DNA of 64,000 nt from the NCBI GenBank assembly GCA_028622995.1, contig JAJQJQ010000050.1, positions 124,001 through 188,000 on the forward strand, read 5' to 3'. This document shows positions 36,968 to 49,196 of the stretch, in pieces. Made by a program: the position numbers and the translations under genes. The notes beneath the pieces are model-generated. The model was not told the origin of the DNA. It did not search any database and saw only the letters and a program-made list of their open reading frames with translations. The stretch comes from Panagrolaimus kolymaensis. Lineage: Eukaryota; Nematoda; Chromadorea; Rhabditida; Panagrolaimidae. Position 1 is the stretch's first letter. The number at the start of each line of letters is the position of its first letter.

Positions 36968-38478
36968 ATGGATTACGAAGGTTCAGAAAATGCCATAACT
37001 GCTTTTCTTGGATCATATCGGCTATCATTTTTATATTTCATTTTGGGATCGCTCAATTGTGGAGGGTTTTTAATTTGTTGCATTTTGGCAAAATTGTTTA
37101 AACAATTTCATTTCAATCATGCAAATTTCTGCACCATCTTCAGCAACCTCCTTATTTGCTTGGCTGTGAATAACCTAATTCAATGTGGCCGAATTTGCAC
37201 TTTGTTTTTGCAATGGCTTTTTGGGTTTGAAACAATTATTTTGGTTACGGTGATTCTTAGTACATATTTTTCCATATATAAAAAAGCTTGTTTTCAGCAA
37301 AATCAGCCATGTTTAATTTCGCTGATGAATAATTCGGTTACTTTTTTCGTTATTGGCGGATTCACTTTTTGTTTGATTGAACGGGCATATGCCACAATGA
37401 ATTATATCAAATATGAGCATAAAGATTATTCTCGAACCATTTCTCAAGCTTTTAATGTCATGGTTCGTTTTTTTCAATGCTTACCTGGCACAAATCCGGG
37501 CGCTTTCGATAATATATAAAAAACGTTTAAAAATTTGGGTTTTTAGTGGTTTATTGCCGGTTTTATCATTCTTATCAATATTATAATATCCATGAGCACT
37601 TTTGCTGAAACAAGTTACTACACTTGCATTTTGAGTGAACTTAAAAATGATCCAATAAAACTCAATATGCCTTCGTTTATATGCACTATTTGCATGGTAG
37701 CCTTTCTCCTCTTTTTCATTCTTTTACTTCGAACCAATATTGAAAGAAGAGCAAAATCCGAACGTCCTCAAGCTCAATATCGGCTTGGAACAGCATATCA
37801 ATTAAGAGAAAATTGTTATGGTATTCGATTAATGATTTGGTTTACGGGCACTTTTTTGCTTTGCTTAATACTGTATTTATGGCACATAGAAAATTTGTAT
37901 ATCAGTTATGTGAACGTTAACTACAAATTTGATTATGAATATATGGTATTTTGGAAAGTAAGTAACTATTGTAGTTATAAAATATTTTACTGTATCCGAA
38001 AAAGATGATTTACAACTTGGCTTTTATTTTTTTTCTAGGAATTTGCATTAATTTATTATCCACTTTTTTCCATTTTAATGCCATGCGCAATAATATTTTG
38101 TTCGGCTGCCATTTGTCGGAGGTTAAATGATATGTGGCTTGCTTTTTGTCAAAGTTGGAAAACTACTGGTAAATTTTTTTACTTTTTATGACCATGTATC
38201 TTAAAATACGGTATTCGAAAAAACTAAAGTTTAATTTTTATATTTTTTTACAAACATTAAACATTGATCTAAAATTCCTATTTTTACAATCTTATTTTTT
38301 TTGTTGCTAAAACTTAAAATTAAGGACAGATTCGAAAAGTCATCGAGGAAGTTTAATATTGAAAAGTGCAGCCCAATTTCTTCCATGGTATACTCCAACT
38401 TCAGCAACAACAGCTCAACGACACTTTGATGCTTTAAATGATTATTGGGAAAGTAGCAACAAGTTACACACAACGTAA
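36968..38478 (+). CDS. nematode 7TM chemoreceptor of the Sra superfamily
   Basis: Four exons (36968-37462, 37547-37957, 38039-38168, 38330-38478) give 394 aa. Seven hydrophobic segments are visible. After TM3 comes LIERAYAT (E138-R139), the E-R-x-x-A-T motif seen in the Sra, Srab, Srb and Sre families. Before TM6, YRLGTAYQLRENCYGIRLM matches the R-x-Q-x-x-E-N signature of the same superfamily. The exon 4 acceptor was set at GACAG (38329) because this frame gives a typical tail (QRHFDALNDYWESS); using AAG five bases earlier stops after ten codons. Exon 1 was ended at ATG before GTTCG because the reading runs into a stop otherwise. Such receptors sit in sensory neurons and usually couple to G proteins. 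The subfamily and ligand are unknown. Confidence 0.85.
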
Positions 38479-39040
38479 TAATCTCCAAAACCAATCTTTT
38501 TTTTTATTCTCACTCACTCCTCATTTTTTTATTTTGTTTTTCCAACAAAAAAATGACAAAAAAAATATTATTTTAAAAAATCAATTGATGGAATTTTTTT
38601 TTATGTTAGTGCAGCTGTGACAAAACCAAAAAAGCAGAGAGAGGATTGGAAAATAAAAGACAGGGAGAGAGAAGAGACAAACTAAAATATAAAATTATGG
38701 AACATTGTGATGATATATTTTTTATATATTGTTTTCGTTGTACACTGTTCATTTAATCTCGCAATAATACTTTTTGTTTTGTTTTCTATTTTGTAATTTA
38801 TTTTATCGAATTATATTTAGTTTTTTTTTAATAAAAAAAAGCCGGCACCTTTTTATAAACCAGCAAATAAGAAATTTTTAAAATTTAATAAATCGTTTGT
38901 TTTTTATTTATTTTATGCGTCCGACGAGTTTGTATTCTCACATTTAAATTTAAAAAATAAACAGTCTCAAGGCCATAAGATTTATTTTTTAGCTTAAAGA
39001 GAGAAAGAAAGAAATAATCAAAAAGCAACCATAAAATAAA
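38479..39040. other. short intergenic region
   Basis: This holds the chemoreceptor 3'UTR and the upstream region of the RASEF-like gene. It is AT-rich with AG-rich tracts near 38635-38680. No coding exon is seen. Confidence 0.6.
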
Positions 39041-41886
39041 ATGGAAGTTTTAATGGAAGAAGGCGATCACGACGATGACCCACAATCCATTATTTCGCCC
39101 ATTGAAACTTTGGTTGATGAACAGGTAAAAAAATAAAAAACAAATAAAATTAATTGCTTTTGTATTTTCTTTTTTTTAATGTCTTAATTCATGGGAAATA
39201 AAGAAGAGGAGGAGGAGGATTTGATAAGTATCTTTTTGTCATATCCGTTTTTTTATTTTCTCCCAGCAAAAACAACAACCAACCAAGAAAGCTGTATTTT
39301 TTGCTATTTTAAAGCTTTTAATGTCATTATTTTTATTTCTAAAAAGGGATATGTTTTTATTTTTGTAGCATGTTGTTTTAAATTTATTCTTTTAAAATCT
39401 TCTTCTCCACTTTTTTTTCATTCTTACCCATTCTTGGTGGTGCTAATGTTGAGTAGTAATACTAAATAACAAAACAAAAAAAAACTCCAAAAGAAAAACA
39501 ATTTTATGCTTTTTCTTTTTTTTTTACCCCAAAAAGAAACCATTCTTTTTTGACAAACATTTTTCTTTAAAAATCGTTTAAAAAATTCTGGAGCCCTTCT
39601 TATTCTCGCGTTTTTTTTCGTTGTTGTTTTAAATTTTATTTTATTTTTATTTTGCTTATGTACATACTGAAAGATGAGAAGACACTCAACTCATCAGCTT
39701 CTTTCCCTTCATAGCTTTTGTGTATTTTAAATTTTAACTTTTATCATCATTTTTCTATCTCTCCAAAAATGTGTTTGCCATTGTTTATTTTTTTCTGTGT
39801 TGGTTTTTCTTTACTTTGGCGACGGCACTAAAAACTCAAAACTAAAATTCATTAACTTTTCACACACCATATTCACTTTTTTAGGCTAACAAACTTTTTG
39901 ACCTTTGCGACATGAATGAAAAAGGATATATCGTAAAAGAAGACTTGAAGCAACTTGATGGACTTATTCCAAATTTTTCTCCAAATGATTTAGAGCAATT
40001 TTATTGTGAAGCAGCAACGGGGGATAAAGATAAAAAAATTACTCGGAATAATTTTGTTCGCGCTATTAGTGAGTTATTAATCGAGAGAGTTGGAGATAAA
40101 GAAAAAATACTGTTTTTAAACTTTTATTTTTTTAGAACCTTTTTTATTTAAACAAAAAGCTTCCATTCCCAAACAAAAATTAAAAGTATGTTTTTATAAT
40201 TTTAATTTTAGAAACTAATAACTTTTAAATCTTTAATTTTTTAGAAAAAACACATCAAAGAAGTATCCAAAAATATGTTTCGCACTATTTCACTTGATAA
40301 TGATGAAACGAAAGTAAGTTTTATTTATTTATGAAAATTAAAGCTACAGTTTTTAATTAAACAATGAAGTCATAATTTTTTTCGCTTCAGAAAATTAACA
40401 GAGTCCATAACAAAAATTAATTTGTATCTGATTAAAAAACTTTTTTAAAGCATAATTTAAATTGCTTCATTTTATTCAAAAAAATTGAAGCTACTATTTC
40501 TGTATTTTTTTAATAACTCTTTTTTTTTTTGCAGCAACAACAACCAAAGCCATTATCCGCTGAAAAGCAATTACCATCGATGAGACTTCCAAAGCTTTCA
40601 ATTTCATTGGATGAAAAATTAGGAAGCACGGATTTTATTAATTCTCGAAATCCATCCTCTATTCCCAAAGATTTGTGTAATGAAGTTGAGCCTCGTCCAT
40701 CTGTGGATTCTGATGATTATGATAATATTCCAATAACCAGCAGCCCATATTATGATCGATCTTTTAGTTTTCCGGATCCCAATTCAAATAATTCCATTTC
40801 GGCTAATAAGAGGCCAGAAGAACATAATGAAGAAATAGAAAAAAAGAATCATAATGAAATTAAAGAAGTTATCACAAAATCAAGATCGAGCTTGGAATTA
40901 AAATCCCCGAAAATGGAAAGACCATGTGATTTTGGACCAACGTCATTTTTGGATCATCCAATAGTCGCAGATGTAAGCTAATTTTTTTTAACCAATAAGC
41001 TGGAATGGTTTTTTTTAAAGCACAGTCCACTTCAAAAAAATAGTATTTAAAATTCGTTTTTAGGACGTCAGAACCCCTGATAGAATATTCAAAGTTGTAT
41101 TTGTTGGTGATTCAGCTGTGGGAAAAACTTGCTTTTTGCACAGGTTTTTAAACCCTCTTTTGTTTTTTCTTCCTTGCCATAAACAAGCCACTTTTTCAGA
41201 TTTTGTCATAATCGCTTTAAACCTTTATTCAATGCAACCATAGGCGTGGATTTTACTGTAAAAAGCATAAAATTAGTTGATCGACTTGTTGCTGTTCAAC
41301 TTTGGGTTCGTTGTCGACAAAAACCAAAATAAAAAATTATTCCCAAACTTTATTTTTAGGATACAGCTGGACAAGAACGTTTTCGTTCCATAACAAAACA
41401 ATATTTTCGTAAAGCTGATAGCGTAGTTTTAATGTATGATGTTACATCAGAACAAAGCTTTTTAAATGTTCGAAATTGGATTGAATCGGTTCGAATGGGA
41501 GTTGGCGATGGTTGTGTAATGTGTTTAGTTGGAAATAAAGTTGATTTAGCTTCAAATGAATCGGGAAGAAAAGTTAGTTATGATGATGGAAAGCAAATTG
41601 CACAAGTAAGAGCTATACCGAAAAATAGCAAAAGATAACTTTTAAAATTTTAGGAATTTGATATGTTATTTTTTGAAACAAGTGCTTACACTGGACTTGG
41701 AATTAATGATTGTATGAAAGCTGTAGCAATGTAAGTAATTATAAAATTTCGCAAAAAAAGAGTTTTATTAAAGAATAAATTATTTTTTCTAGTCGACTAC
41801 AACAAAGAGAAGATGATCAACTTGAAGAAGCTTTAAGACTTGAAATGATTATTCAACATTCAAAATCAAGCTGGTGTTGTGTTTAG
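39041..41886 (+). CDS. RASEF: EF-hand plus Rab GTPase (RASEF/Rab45-like)
   Basis: Ten exons (39041-39124, 39885-40068, 40136-40185, 40245-40313, 40535-40972, 41064-41143, 41200-41305, 41360-41605, 41654-41730, 41793-41886) give 475 aa. Residues about 29-90 hold an EF-hand pair. The first loop is [12 protein letters not shown]; the second, around GDKDKKIT, is degenerate. A Ser/Pro/Gln-rich linker of about 150 aa follows. The Rab domain starts near 281: G1 GDSAVGKT (290-297), switch I ATIGVDF, G3 [21 protein letters not shown]4 NKVD and G5 ETSA. The C-terminus SSWCCV has a Cys pair for prenylation. RASEF proteins link Ca2+ sensing to membrane traffic. The coiled coil between the EF-hands and the Rab domain in vertebrate RASEF is not evident here. 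The matching C. elegans gene is probably rsef-1. Confidence 0.92.
39125..39884 (+). other. intron 1 of the RASEF-like gene
   Basis: 760-nt AT-rich intron between GTAAAA and TTTTTTAG. Open readings inside it are low-complexity and not supported. Confidence 0.75.
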
Positions 41887-42215
41887 TTTTACAAAAAAAA
41901 ACATAGATTTAGATAATCTATTTCTCACAAATTTAAATAAACTTGGATTAAAAAAATTTTTCTTCGTAAATAAATGTTTGAGGATCATGCATTCTTTGAG
42001 ATAATTTGTACTTCAACAAGGAATTCACGTTGCCAATAATTTAATTGATTAATAAACCAAAGTTAATATATAAATAAAACAAAAGCTATATATATTATTT
42101 CTTTTATAATACATTGTCATTGATATTCAAATTACCATGCAAAGAGTTTCTGCTTTCATGAAGATTTTTTTCTAAAAAAGAAAATTTTTTTTAAAACGTT
42201 TTATGTTAATAATGT
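41887..42215. other. convergent 3' intergenic region
   Basis: This 330-bp gap lies between the RASEF-like gene (+) and the tail-anchored protein gene (-), which converge. It carries the 3'UTRs of both. No coding exon is seen. Confidence 0.65.
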
Positions 42216-42798
42216 CTAGCGATAACAAGCAGCGACTATTAAAACTATCTTGCTGATAACATTTATCAAAAAAGTACCCTTAATTTCCTGCTCCAAATAT
42301 TTAAATTTCTTCTCTGCTTCTTCATAATCTTTGTACATATCCAAATTTGATGGAAACATGGCTTTATTATGCGCATAAAAATCATCAGAGATTTGATTTT
42401 CTGAAGAGCTTTGAAGCCAAGCAAATTCTCCAAATGTTCGACGGCTAACTGCTTGGTGTTGGATTTGTCGAAAGTGGTCAAGTCGCTGAAAAACAAAAAA
42501 CTTTATACATATATATAAAAGTTTAAAAGGTATTCAGTCGCTAACTTTTTTCATTGTATCAAATTCAGCATCGATTTGAGTTTTTCTTTGAAGAAAATCT
42601 TTATCCGTCCTGGCTGTAATATTATTATCTTGTTCATCCAGCTGAAAGATAGCTCAAAAATAAGAGTATTCTAAAAAAATTTGAATGTTAAAAACCAACC
42701 TCAGCAAGTCGCATTTGAATAAAATCCTTTCTTTGAATTCCTAACTCTTCATCAGTCTTTTTCCGTTCTTCCTCATTTAAATTATTTAGTTCACTCAT
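42216..42798 (-). CDS. unrecognised coiled-coil, tail-anchored membrane protein
   Basis: Three minus-strand exons, 42798-42700, 42641-42546 and 42485-42216, all meet in phase 0 and give 154 aa. The protein is not recognised. Residues 1-70 are strongly charged and helical (MSELNNLNEEERKKTDEELG), suggesting a coiled coil. A middle part has HFRQIQHQAVSRRTFGEF and FYAHNKAMFPSNLDMYKDYE. The last ~17 residues before the end are hydrophobic (FLINVISKIVLIVAACY) with a single basic residue after them. This layout is that of a tail-anchored protein with a cytosolic N-terminus in the ER, mitochondrial outer or other membrane. Splice sites are normal (GTTGG/CAG and GTTAG/CAG), and codon choice resembles neighbouring genes, which supports a real gene. 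Confidence 0.75.
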
Positions 42799-45700
42799 TT
42801 TATTATTAAAAGAAGTTTAAAATAAAAAAAAACTGTTTTACGAAAAAGATGTTTTATTTTTAAAAGCAATAAGTAGATACTACTTTTTTTCGTTTCAAGA
42901 AAAAAAGTGGAACTTTGTATTTATAAAAATGGTCAAAAAAAATAAATGCTTTTTATTTACTTTTTTGGAGGGCAAATGATAAAATTTCATATAAAAAATA
43001 TCAAATTAGCTAATAGGATTAAAAAAAAACCATAAAAAGAGGTTAGTTAATTTTATCACCAGCCTTTAAAAAGGTTAAATTTACATAGCTCCCGACTAAA
43101 GAATTCCAGAACAAGACGAATAAAATATTTAAATTTTTGCCAAATCAAAATGCTGAGTTAGAAACTTTTAAATCTACTTCGTTTTTAGTTTCAATGGTAT
43201 TCAGTCAAAGCAAAAAGAAAAATCAAGAAAATAAAAATAAACTATTACAATAGAAAAGCATTTTTGGATCTTCGTTACTTTTAAGGGACAAATTTTATTT
43301 ATCCCTTAAAATGAAAAGAAACAGTTTTTTTCAAAAAATTTTACTTTGTAAACCAAATTCTTTTAGCCATGTTATGTTTTCGAAAAATAAAAGTTTATCT
43401 TTACTTTTCCAAAGTGATATCATCATTGCAACTTAATCGCATTAAGTTTTTTTTCTTATTTTTTTTCTGCCGCTCTTTTTTTGTTTCTTAACTACATCAT
43501 TTTCCTCCCCCACCAAATAAGGAATAGCAGCTAGCTATTATTTTTAAGATTATTACATTTTTATTTTATAATATCCCATTTGGTTTACGAGTTTTTTTTG
43601 GCTTCTTGCAAGTTGCAACTAAAAACTACGACATATTTCCTCACAAAAATTGTGGCATTTTTTTCAGCTAATAAAAAAGAGATTACGTTTAAACATTAAT
43701 CAAAAAATATAACAGGCGTTTTTTTATTTCATAAAAAGTATAAAGTTAAAAGTAAAATATTTTTGTGTTTTGTTATTTGAAATGTTAGATGCTTTGCTTC
43801 TGGGAACTTTGTAGATAAATATTTGAAAGTTAAAAATCTGTTATTTTGCATCCCACTCTTTTCTTCTTTGTGGCTATTATTTACATTAGTCAATGATATT
43901 TAATGGAATTTTCTAATTCTTTTTCTCTCATTTATTTTGTGGAGGAGGAAAGCAAAGCTTTGAAGATTCATAATCCATTTCATTTCCATCCATCCATCTA
44001 CTTACTTTGTTTTGTTTTGTTTTTTGTTTTAGTAGTTAGTTAGCTTCTTAAATTTCCGGCATTTGCTCTTGCAAATATTTTTTTTTGTACTTTATAAAAA
44101 AAAGTATAAAATTATTTATTGTGCCAGCAACATTATTTTTTTTGTGGGACCGTGTGTTGTTTTTCAGGAATTTAACTTGTAGCTTCGTCTTTCGATGGTT
44201 AATGTAGCAACTAAAAAGAAAATGAGTTTTTTTCTTTTATTTTTATTCATTGAAGCAAATTATTCTCAACGTCTTTTTTGTTCTGATTTATATTTTAACT
44301 TTTTAAAAATAAACGCAAAAATAATTTCACCTGTTCAAATGTTTTTTATTTTTTGAAAGTTATTTATGCATGCAAAATTCCGCTAAAATGCCACGAAAAT
44401 AGTTTGCTTTTGCATCTACCGTAACCTGGAAACATAAATGTTACGAATGTTACAAATTTTATGTTGGAGGTTGGTTTACTAAAAAATACTTCCGCGTTTA
44501 GTTGCAAAATTATTCCATTCTAAAAAAAAAGAATCAAAAAGTTTATTTGTAAAGCTTCAAAAATTTGAATAAAAAATTCATTTTTATCATTTACTTTCAT
44601 TTTTTGTTTAAGAGCTAATTATTTATTTTTTCCATGTTATCTATCGTCATCAGTGTTTTCTTACCAAGAAAAAGTGACACATTTTATATTACTCATTTTA
44701 ATATTGGGCTTAAAAAGGATTTTTTTATGTTGGTAAGCTTCTTCTCGTATTCTAACTATTAGTTGTTCCTCTTTCAAATTTTTTTATATCCTTGTTTGCT
44801 ATAAAAGTTTGGTTATTTTATTTGATTCAAAACTGTCAAATATTTTTGTTATTTTGAAAGATCGATGTTATGAAATATATTTTTTATTTGATTGAAACTT
44901 TTCTGACAATAAAAACAAAAAAGCGAACTTTTTTTATGACGTTTGCTTTTTTTCAGTGGAATTTAACTCATTTAAACTATTTTCTTACTCGAGTTTAGTT
45001 TTCATGTTTGTTTTGGATCATTTCAACTTTTCAGCAACTCAACTTTCTCACTTTCAAATCCTTTTAACTTTTTTAAACATTTCCGACGTCAGCAAAAAAT
45101 AAAAGTTTGAGAAAAACAGCAACAATGGAATTTTTTATTGCTCATGTTTAATGGTTAACTTTTTTTCTTGTACTAAAAAAAATACAACAACATTTTCGTT
45201 GTTAAATGAAACTGATACATCTGTGATGCATTTTTTGCAGGAGCTTCTTTTTCTTTCAACAACGGCGGCGGTATATGACAATACTTAAAATACTAAAAGC
45301 ACAGTGAACTTGTTGTACCAGGTGGCAGGCATATATCATCCCTATTTTCTTATTGTTTTTTTTCTTGTGTCTTTTATTATTTTCTGTTGCTAACGAACTA
45401 ACAACAGAAAAATACTTAATTCTTTTTTACTTTTTTTTTGCAACGGCATTCAAAAATCATTTATATTTTCTTTCTTTTTTTTGCACTCATTTTGCATTTA
45501 TTTCTGCTTTCCGCAGCAAAAAAAAATTTCATCAGCTGTTCATTATTTTCTCCGCGGATAAAAATGCTCTTTGGATTTAAAAAAAGATTTTGTTGGTTGA
45601 GAGTTGTAATAATGGCTTTTTTATTTGAGTCGAGTGAGGGTGGATGACACAACAAATAACACTAAAACATTATTCATTTAAGCGACGACGCCACTGGCAC

Positions 45701-48700
45701 AAATAATGCTTTTGGTCGGCGATCATTAAACAATCAGTGATTATAACAACTTTAAAACATTTGTGCTTCTTATTTATTTTACGTTTTTTTTGTTTTGTTT
45801 TACATACTTTATTTTATCCTTCGACGAAGAAAAAATAAGAATAAAAAAGTTGGCTTTTTTAAAGTAGCCTCTTGGCATTTTTATTTTTATGTATGTATTT
45901 AAGGATGAATACGTCAGCTTAAAATGCAGTTAAAGCAAAGTTGAGGGTGGAGGAATGTTGTTCTTTTATCGTCGTTGAACAAGCAAGCAACAGCTGAAAC
46001 GAAGAAAATAAAAGCATAGAAAAGTGAGGGTGGTGTCATAGCTGCTAAAGAATGCAATGCTTGAGCTTGATTGACATCCATTAATTTTTTTGTTTTTTGT
46101 TTCCTCTCTCAATTTTGTTTTCTTTTGTTTTTATTTGCTTTATTAGTATTTATTAGTAAAAATATATCCCACATCATTATAATACTTATTTTCTATATAA
46201 AATTAAGGTGCTAATAAAGCAAAGCAAAAAATTCAACTTTTTTTTAAATTTTGACGGAGGCGTAAAAATAAATAAATTTCTTTTCACATTTTTCTCTATT
46301 TTTTTTTTCTTTCAAAAAGGTCAGTTTTGTTTGCTGATTTTTTGGCTTTCACTTTTTATTTTTTACGATTAATAATAAAAAAAATGAATAGAGTCTATTA
46401 TTATTAAGAATACGAACTTTTCTGAGGGGGCAAAGCAGTAATTTTTTATTATTATTTTAAAGAAAAGAAAAACACTTTATTAATCCACTTGTTTCTCGAA
46501 TAAACTTTAAATTTGTAAAAACAAATTTGTTTCTCTTAGCAGGGGTAGCACGCATTCATTTATAAACCCTACGAAAAATAGTAAACTTTGTACTCAAAAT
46601 GAACCTTGCTTTTACTGCTGCAAAGCATAAGTTTCTTGCCGCCGCCTTTCTTTTTTATTTAAAAAGTGTTCGGAACACAAAAAGAAAAAGTGCAATTCCA
46701 TTAGCTTATTAATAATAAAAAATTGTTCAAGAAGGAGTGGGCATTGTTTTCGAAGCCAAGGAATTTTTACTTTATTGTAAAACCATCTGTCAAATGTATT
46801 TTGGAACTCGCTCCATCAATCCCCCAACTCCAAAAGAAGCAGTGTTCTTTATATTTGAATTTTTTTTCATTAAATTATTTTTTTTATTCAAGAATATTTT
46901 TTGTTATTTTCCCTCCTCTTTTTTGCTGTGGTCTCAATCATCAGCGGGTGTGAGATATTATTTATCAAATCATTTATCTATTTTTTTTTTTTCAATTCAA
47001 ACAGATGTTGTCTCTCATCGACCCACATTGATTGCGTCAAGTTTTTTGTTTTCTTGCAAGCAGGTTAAAGCGTTCATTTGCCAGAATTTTATTTTTTATT
47101 GCTTTGATAAAAAATAAGTATAAATCAAAAACAAATTTAGCACTTTCTTTTTTTTAAAAGAAATAATCTGCCATTAAAAAGTTTTCAAGGTGCCACTATT
47201 TTTTAAAATTCCATCAAAAATCCGTTCATAATTTTTTTATTTTCTAAGCCTTCCGCTCCAGCTTATTTTTTTTATCCTTTTTGAAGTTCATTTCTTTTTT
47301 TTTTCTATTTTTTAATCTAATAAAAAATTCAAAAGAAAATGACGTTATTTTCTTTCTCTTTTATCTTTTTTTGAAAAGCAGTTTATTCATGTTTTAATTA
47401 AGCTTCGAAACAACTTTTTTATTTGAATGAATGAAAACGGAAAAGTTTAAAAAACAACCATAGAAATTTCTTTCGTAAAAAGGATGAGCGTCTTTTGCGG
47501 GTTTTATTATTTCTTTTGTTGGGGAAAGTTTACAAAAAATTTGCCAAAAAAAGTTCGCAAGTTTTACTATTTTGATTCTATCTTTCTATATCTTTTTGCA
47601 TTTTTCAAATTTGTTTTTTACTTCCAAAAAATTTATTTAAAAAAGAAACAAAATAAACACATGTTTTCTTTTTTGCTGCAAATATCTTTATTTTTGTGGG
47701 AGATTAAATGACAATCGAGAAGCGAGCTAAATGGCTTGTTTTTATTTTACTTCCTAGCTTTTTTAAAAATTTTTTGTTTGTAAGTTAGTTATTTATTTTC
47801 TCGAGGAATAATAATGAGGATGAAATGCATTTGACAGTTATAAAGCCTTCATCCTCTGACCGACCATTGTTTTTTTTTTGCGTTCCGTTTTTTGCGTGTT
47901 GACAACAAAGAATCACGTTTCATTTTGTGGAGGATATTATTGTTTACTGATTTTTTTGTTTCTCACTTATTTTTTTGCTATTTAGTTTACATTTAGCTGT
48001 CATTAATTATTTTAATGACCTTTTTTCAACTTTGCTTTTCGGATAAATAATAAATAAATAAAAAAATAAAAAACAGGGATGCAAGTTTGAATGAGAAAAA
48101 AGTTAGTTTCTCACACCCTCTTTGCTACTTTATCATTCTTTATTTTTTTTGCATTGTTTCCGCCCGCACACCATCATCAAACTTTAATCGAAAAAATGGA
48201 ATAATCTCATGCCTATTTGCCTTTTATTTAGTTGTTTTTTGCCTAAAGGATTTTTTTGAACTTTTTAGAAATGGCATTAAGGGGCAGGCAAATTTGCAGG
48301 AGCTTAAGATTTTGTCGATCAACTAATTTTTTTTTCATCGTCATCAGAAAAAAAAAGTGAAGATTTAGTGTTTGATGTCTCAAAGATAAAAAAGATTTAA
48401 TGTTCAAAAACATCTCTTTCAGAATTTATTATTAATATTCTGTTTCTCAAAGTAATAAAAATATGTTTCTATTTTTGTCATTCTAAAGCCAAAAATCTCT
48501 CAAATCCAAATTTTTTTTTCTTTTTTTACTTTTTGTTTCTTGCTTCAGAAGAAGATTCGTAATTTTCTGAATATTCATTTCATTCTTTTTATTTTTGTGG
48601 ACAAATATTTTTAGAATACTTTTCTTTTATTTACCTTTCTTTGAATAATAAAAAATAGCTTTATTTTTTATTTTTGTCATAATCCTTAATATTTTTATTT

Positions 48701-49031
48701 TTTACTTTTTTCTTGCGTGTTAAAAACTTTTGCGGCAAAAAAAGAATAAAAAACACTTTCTTTATTTTTTTTATTTTTTATTATTTGATTCCGTCGTCAT
48801 TCGCGCTTTTTATCCTTACTTTTAACTTTTAAACTTTTTTTAGTGTCTGACAATTTTATTTCTTTCGTTCGAGGCTTTTAAAAAAATAAAGGTTTTGACA
48901 TCCTAGTTTATAGTCAAATTTTTAGAATTTTTTAAACTCAACAATTCAAACTCAAATATAAGTTTTATTTCCTTGCTTTTTGCCCTCCGACAGCAGCAGT
49001 CGTCAGTTCGCAGCAATAAAAAAAGGGAAGG
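42799..49031. other. long gene-free region
   Basis: 6.2 kb of AT-rich DNA with no supported gene. It is upstream of the SH3 gene's first exon. One exon-like stretch at about 46736-46850 (+) reads through with balanced codons and has an AG before and a GT after it, but it joins nothing that could be verified. Confidence 0.5.
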
Positions 49032-49196
49032 ATGAGTAGCTCAAGTCGCAGCCCTTCCGTTGTATCAAATGGTGATATGCGACGTTTATCACGACAAGAG
49101 ACAACTTCCAATGACAAAACGGTTCGAAAAAAGTGGACATCCGCGTTTCGAGTTGTTCAGTCACTCAATCGCTTTAAAAGTGGACCAAATAAAGAG
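49032..49196 (+). CDS. possible alternative first coding exon of the SH3-domain gene
   Basis: ATG behind a CAG acceptor-like site opens 55 codons (MSSSSRSPSVVSNGDMRRLS...) ending NKE before GTTGGT, phase 0. The composition (Ser, Arg, Thr; then KKWTSAFRVVQSLNRFK, an amphipathic basic segment) looks like real protein, unlike the surrounding run-rich DNA. No phase-0 acceptor that keeps frame was found ahead of the 52109 exon, so how it joins is unsolved. It may belong to an alternative transcript or to a separate gene. Confidence 0.5.
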
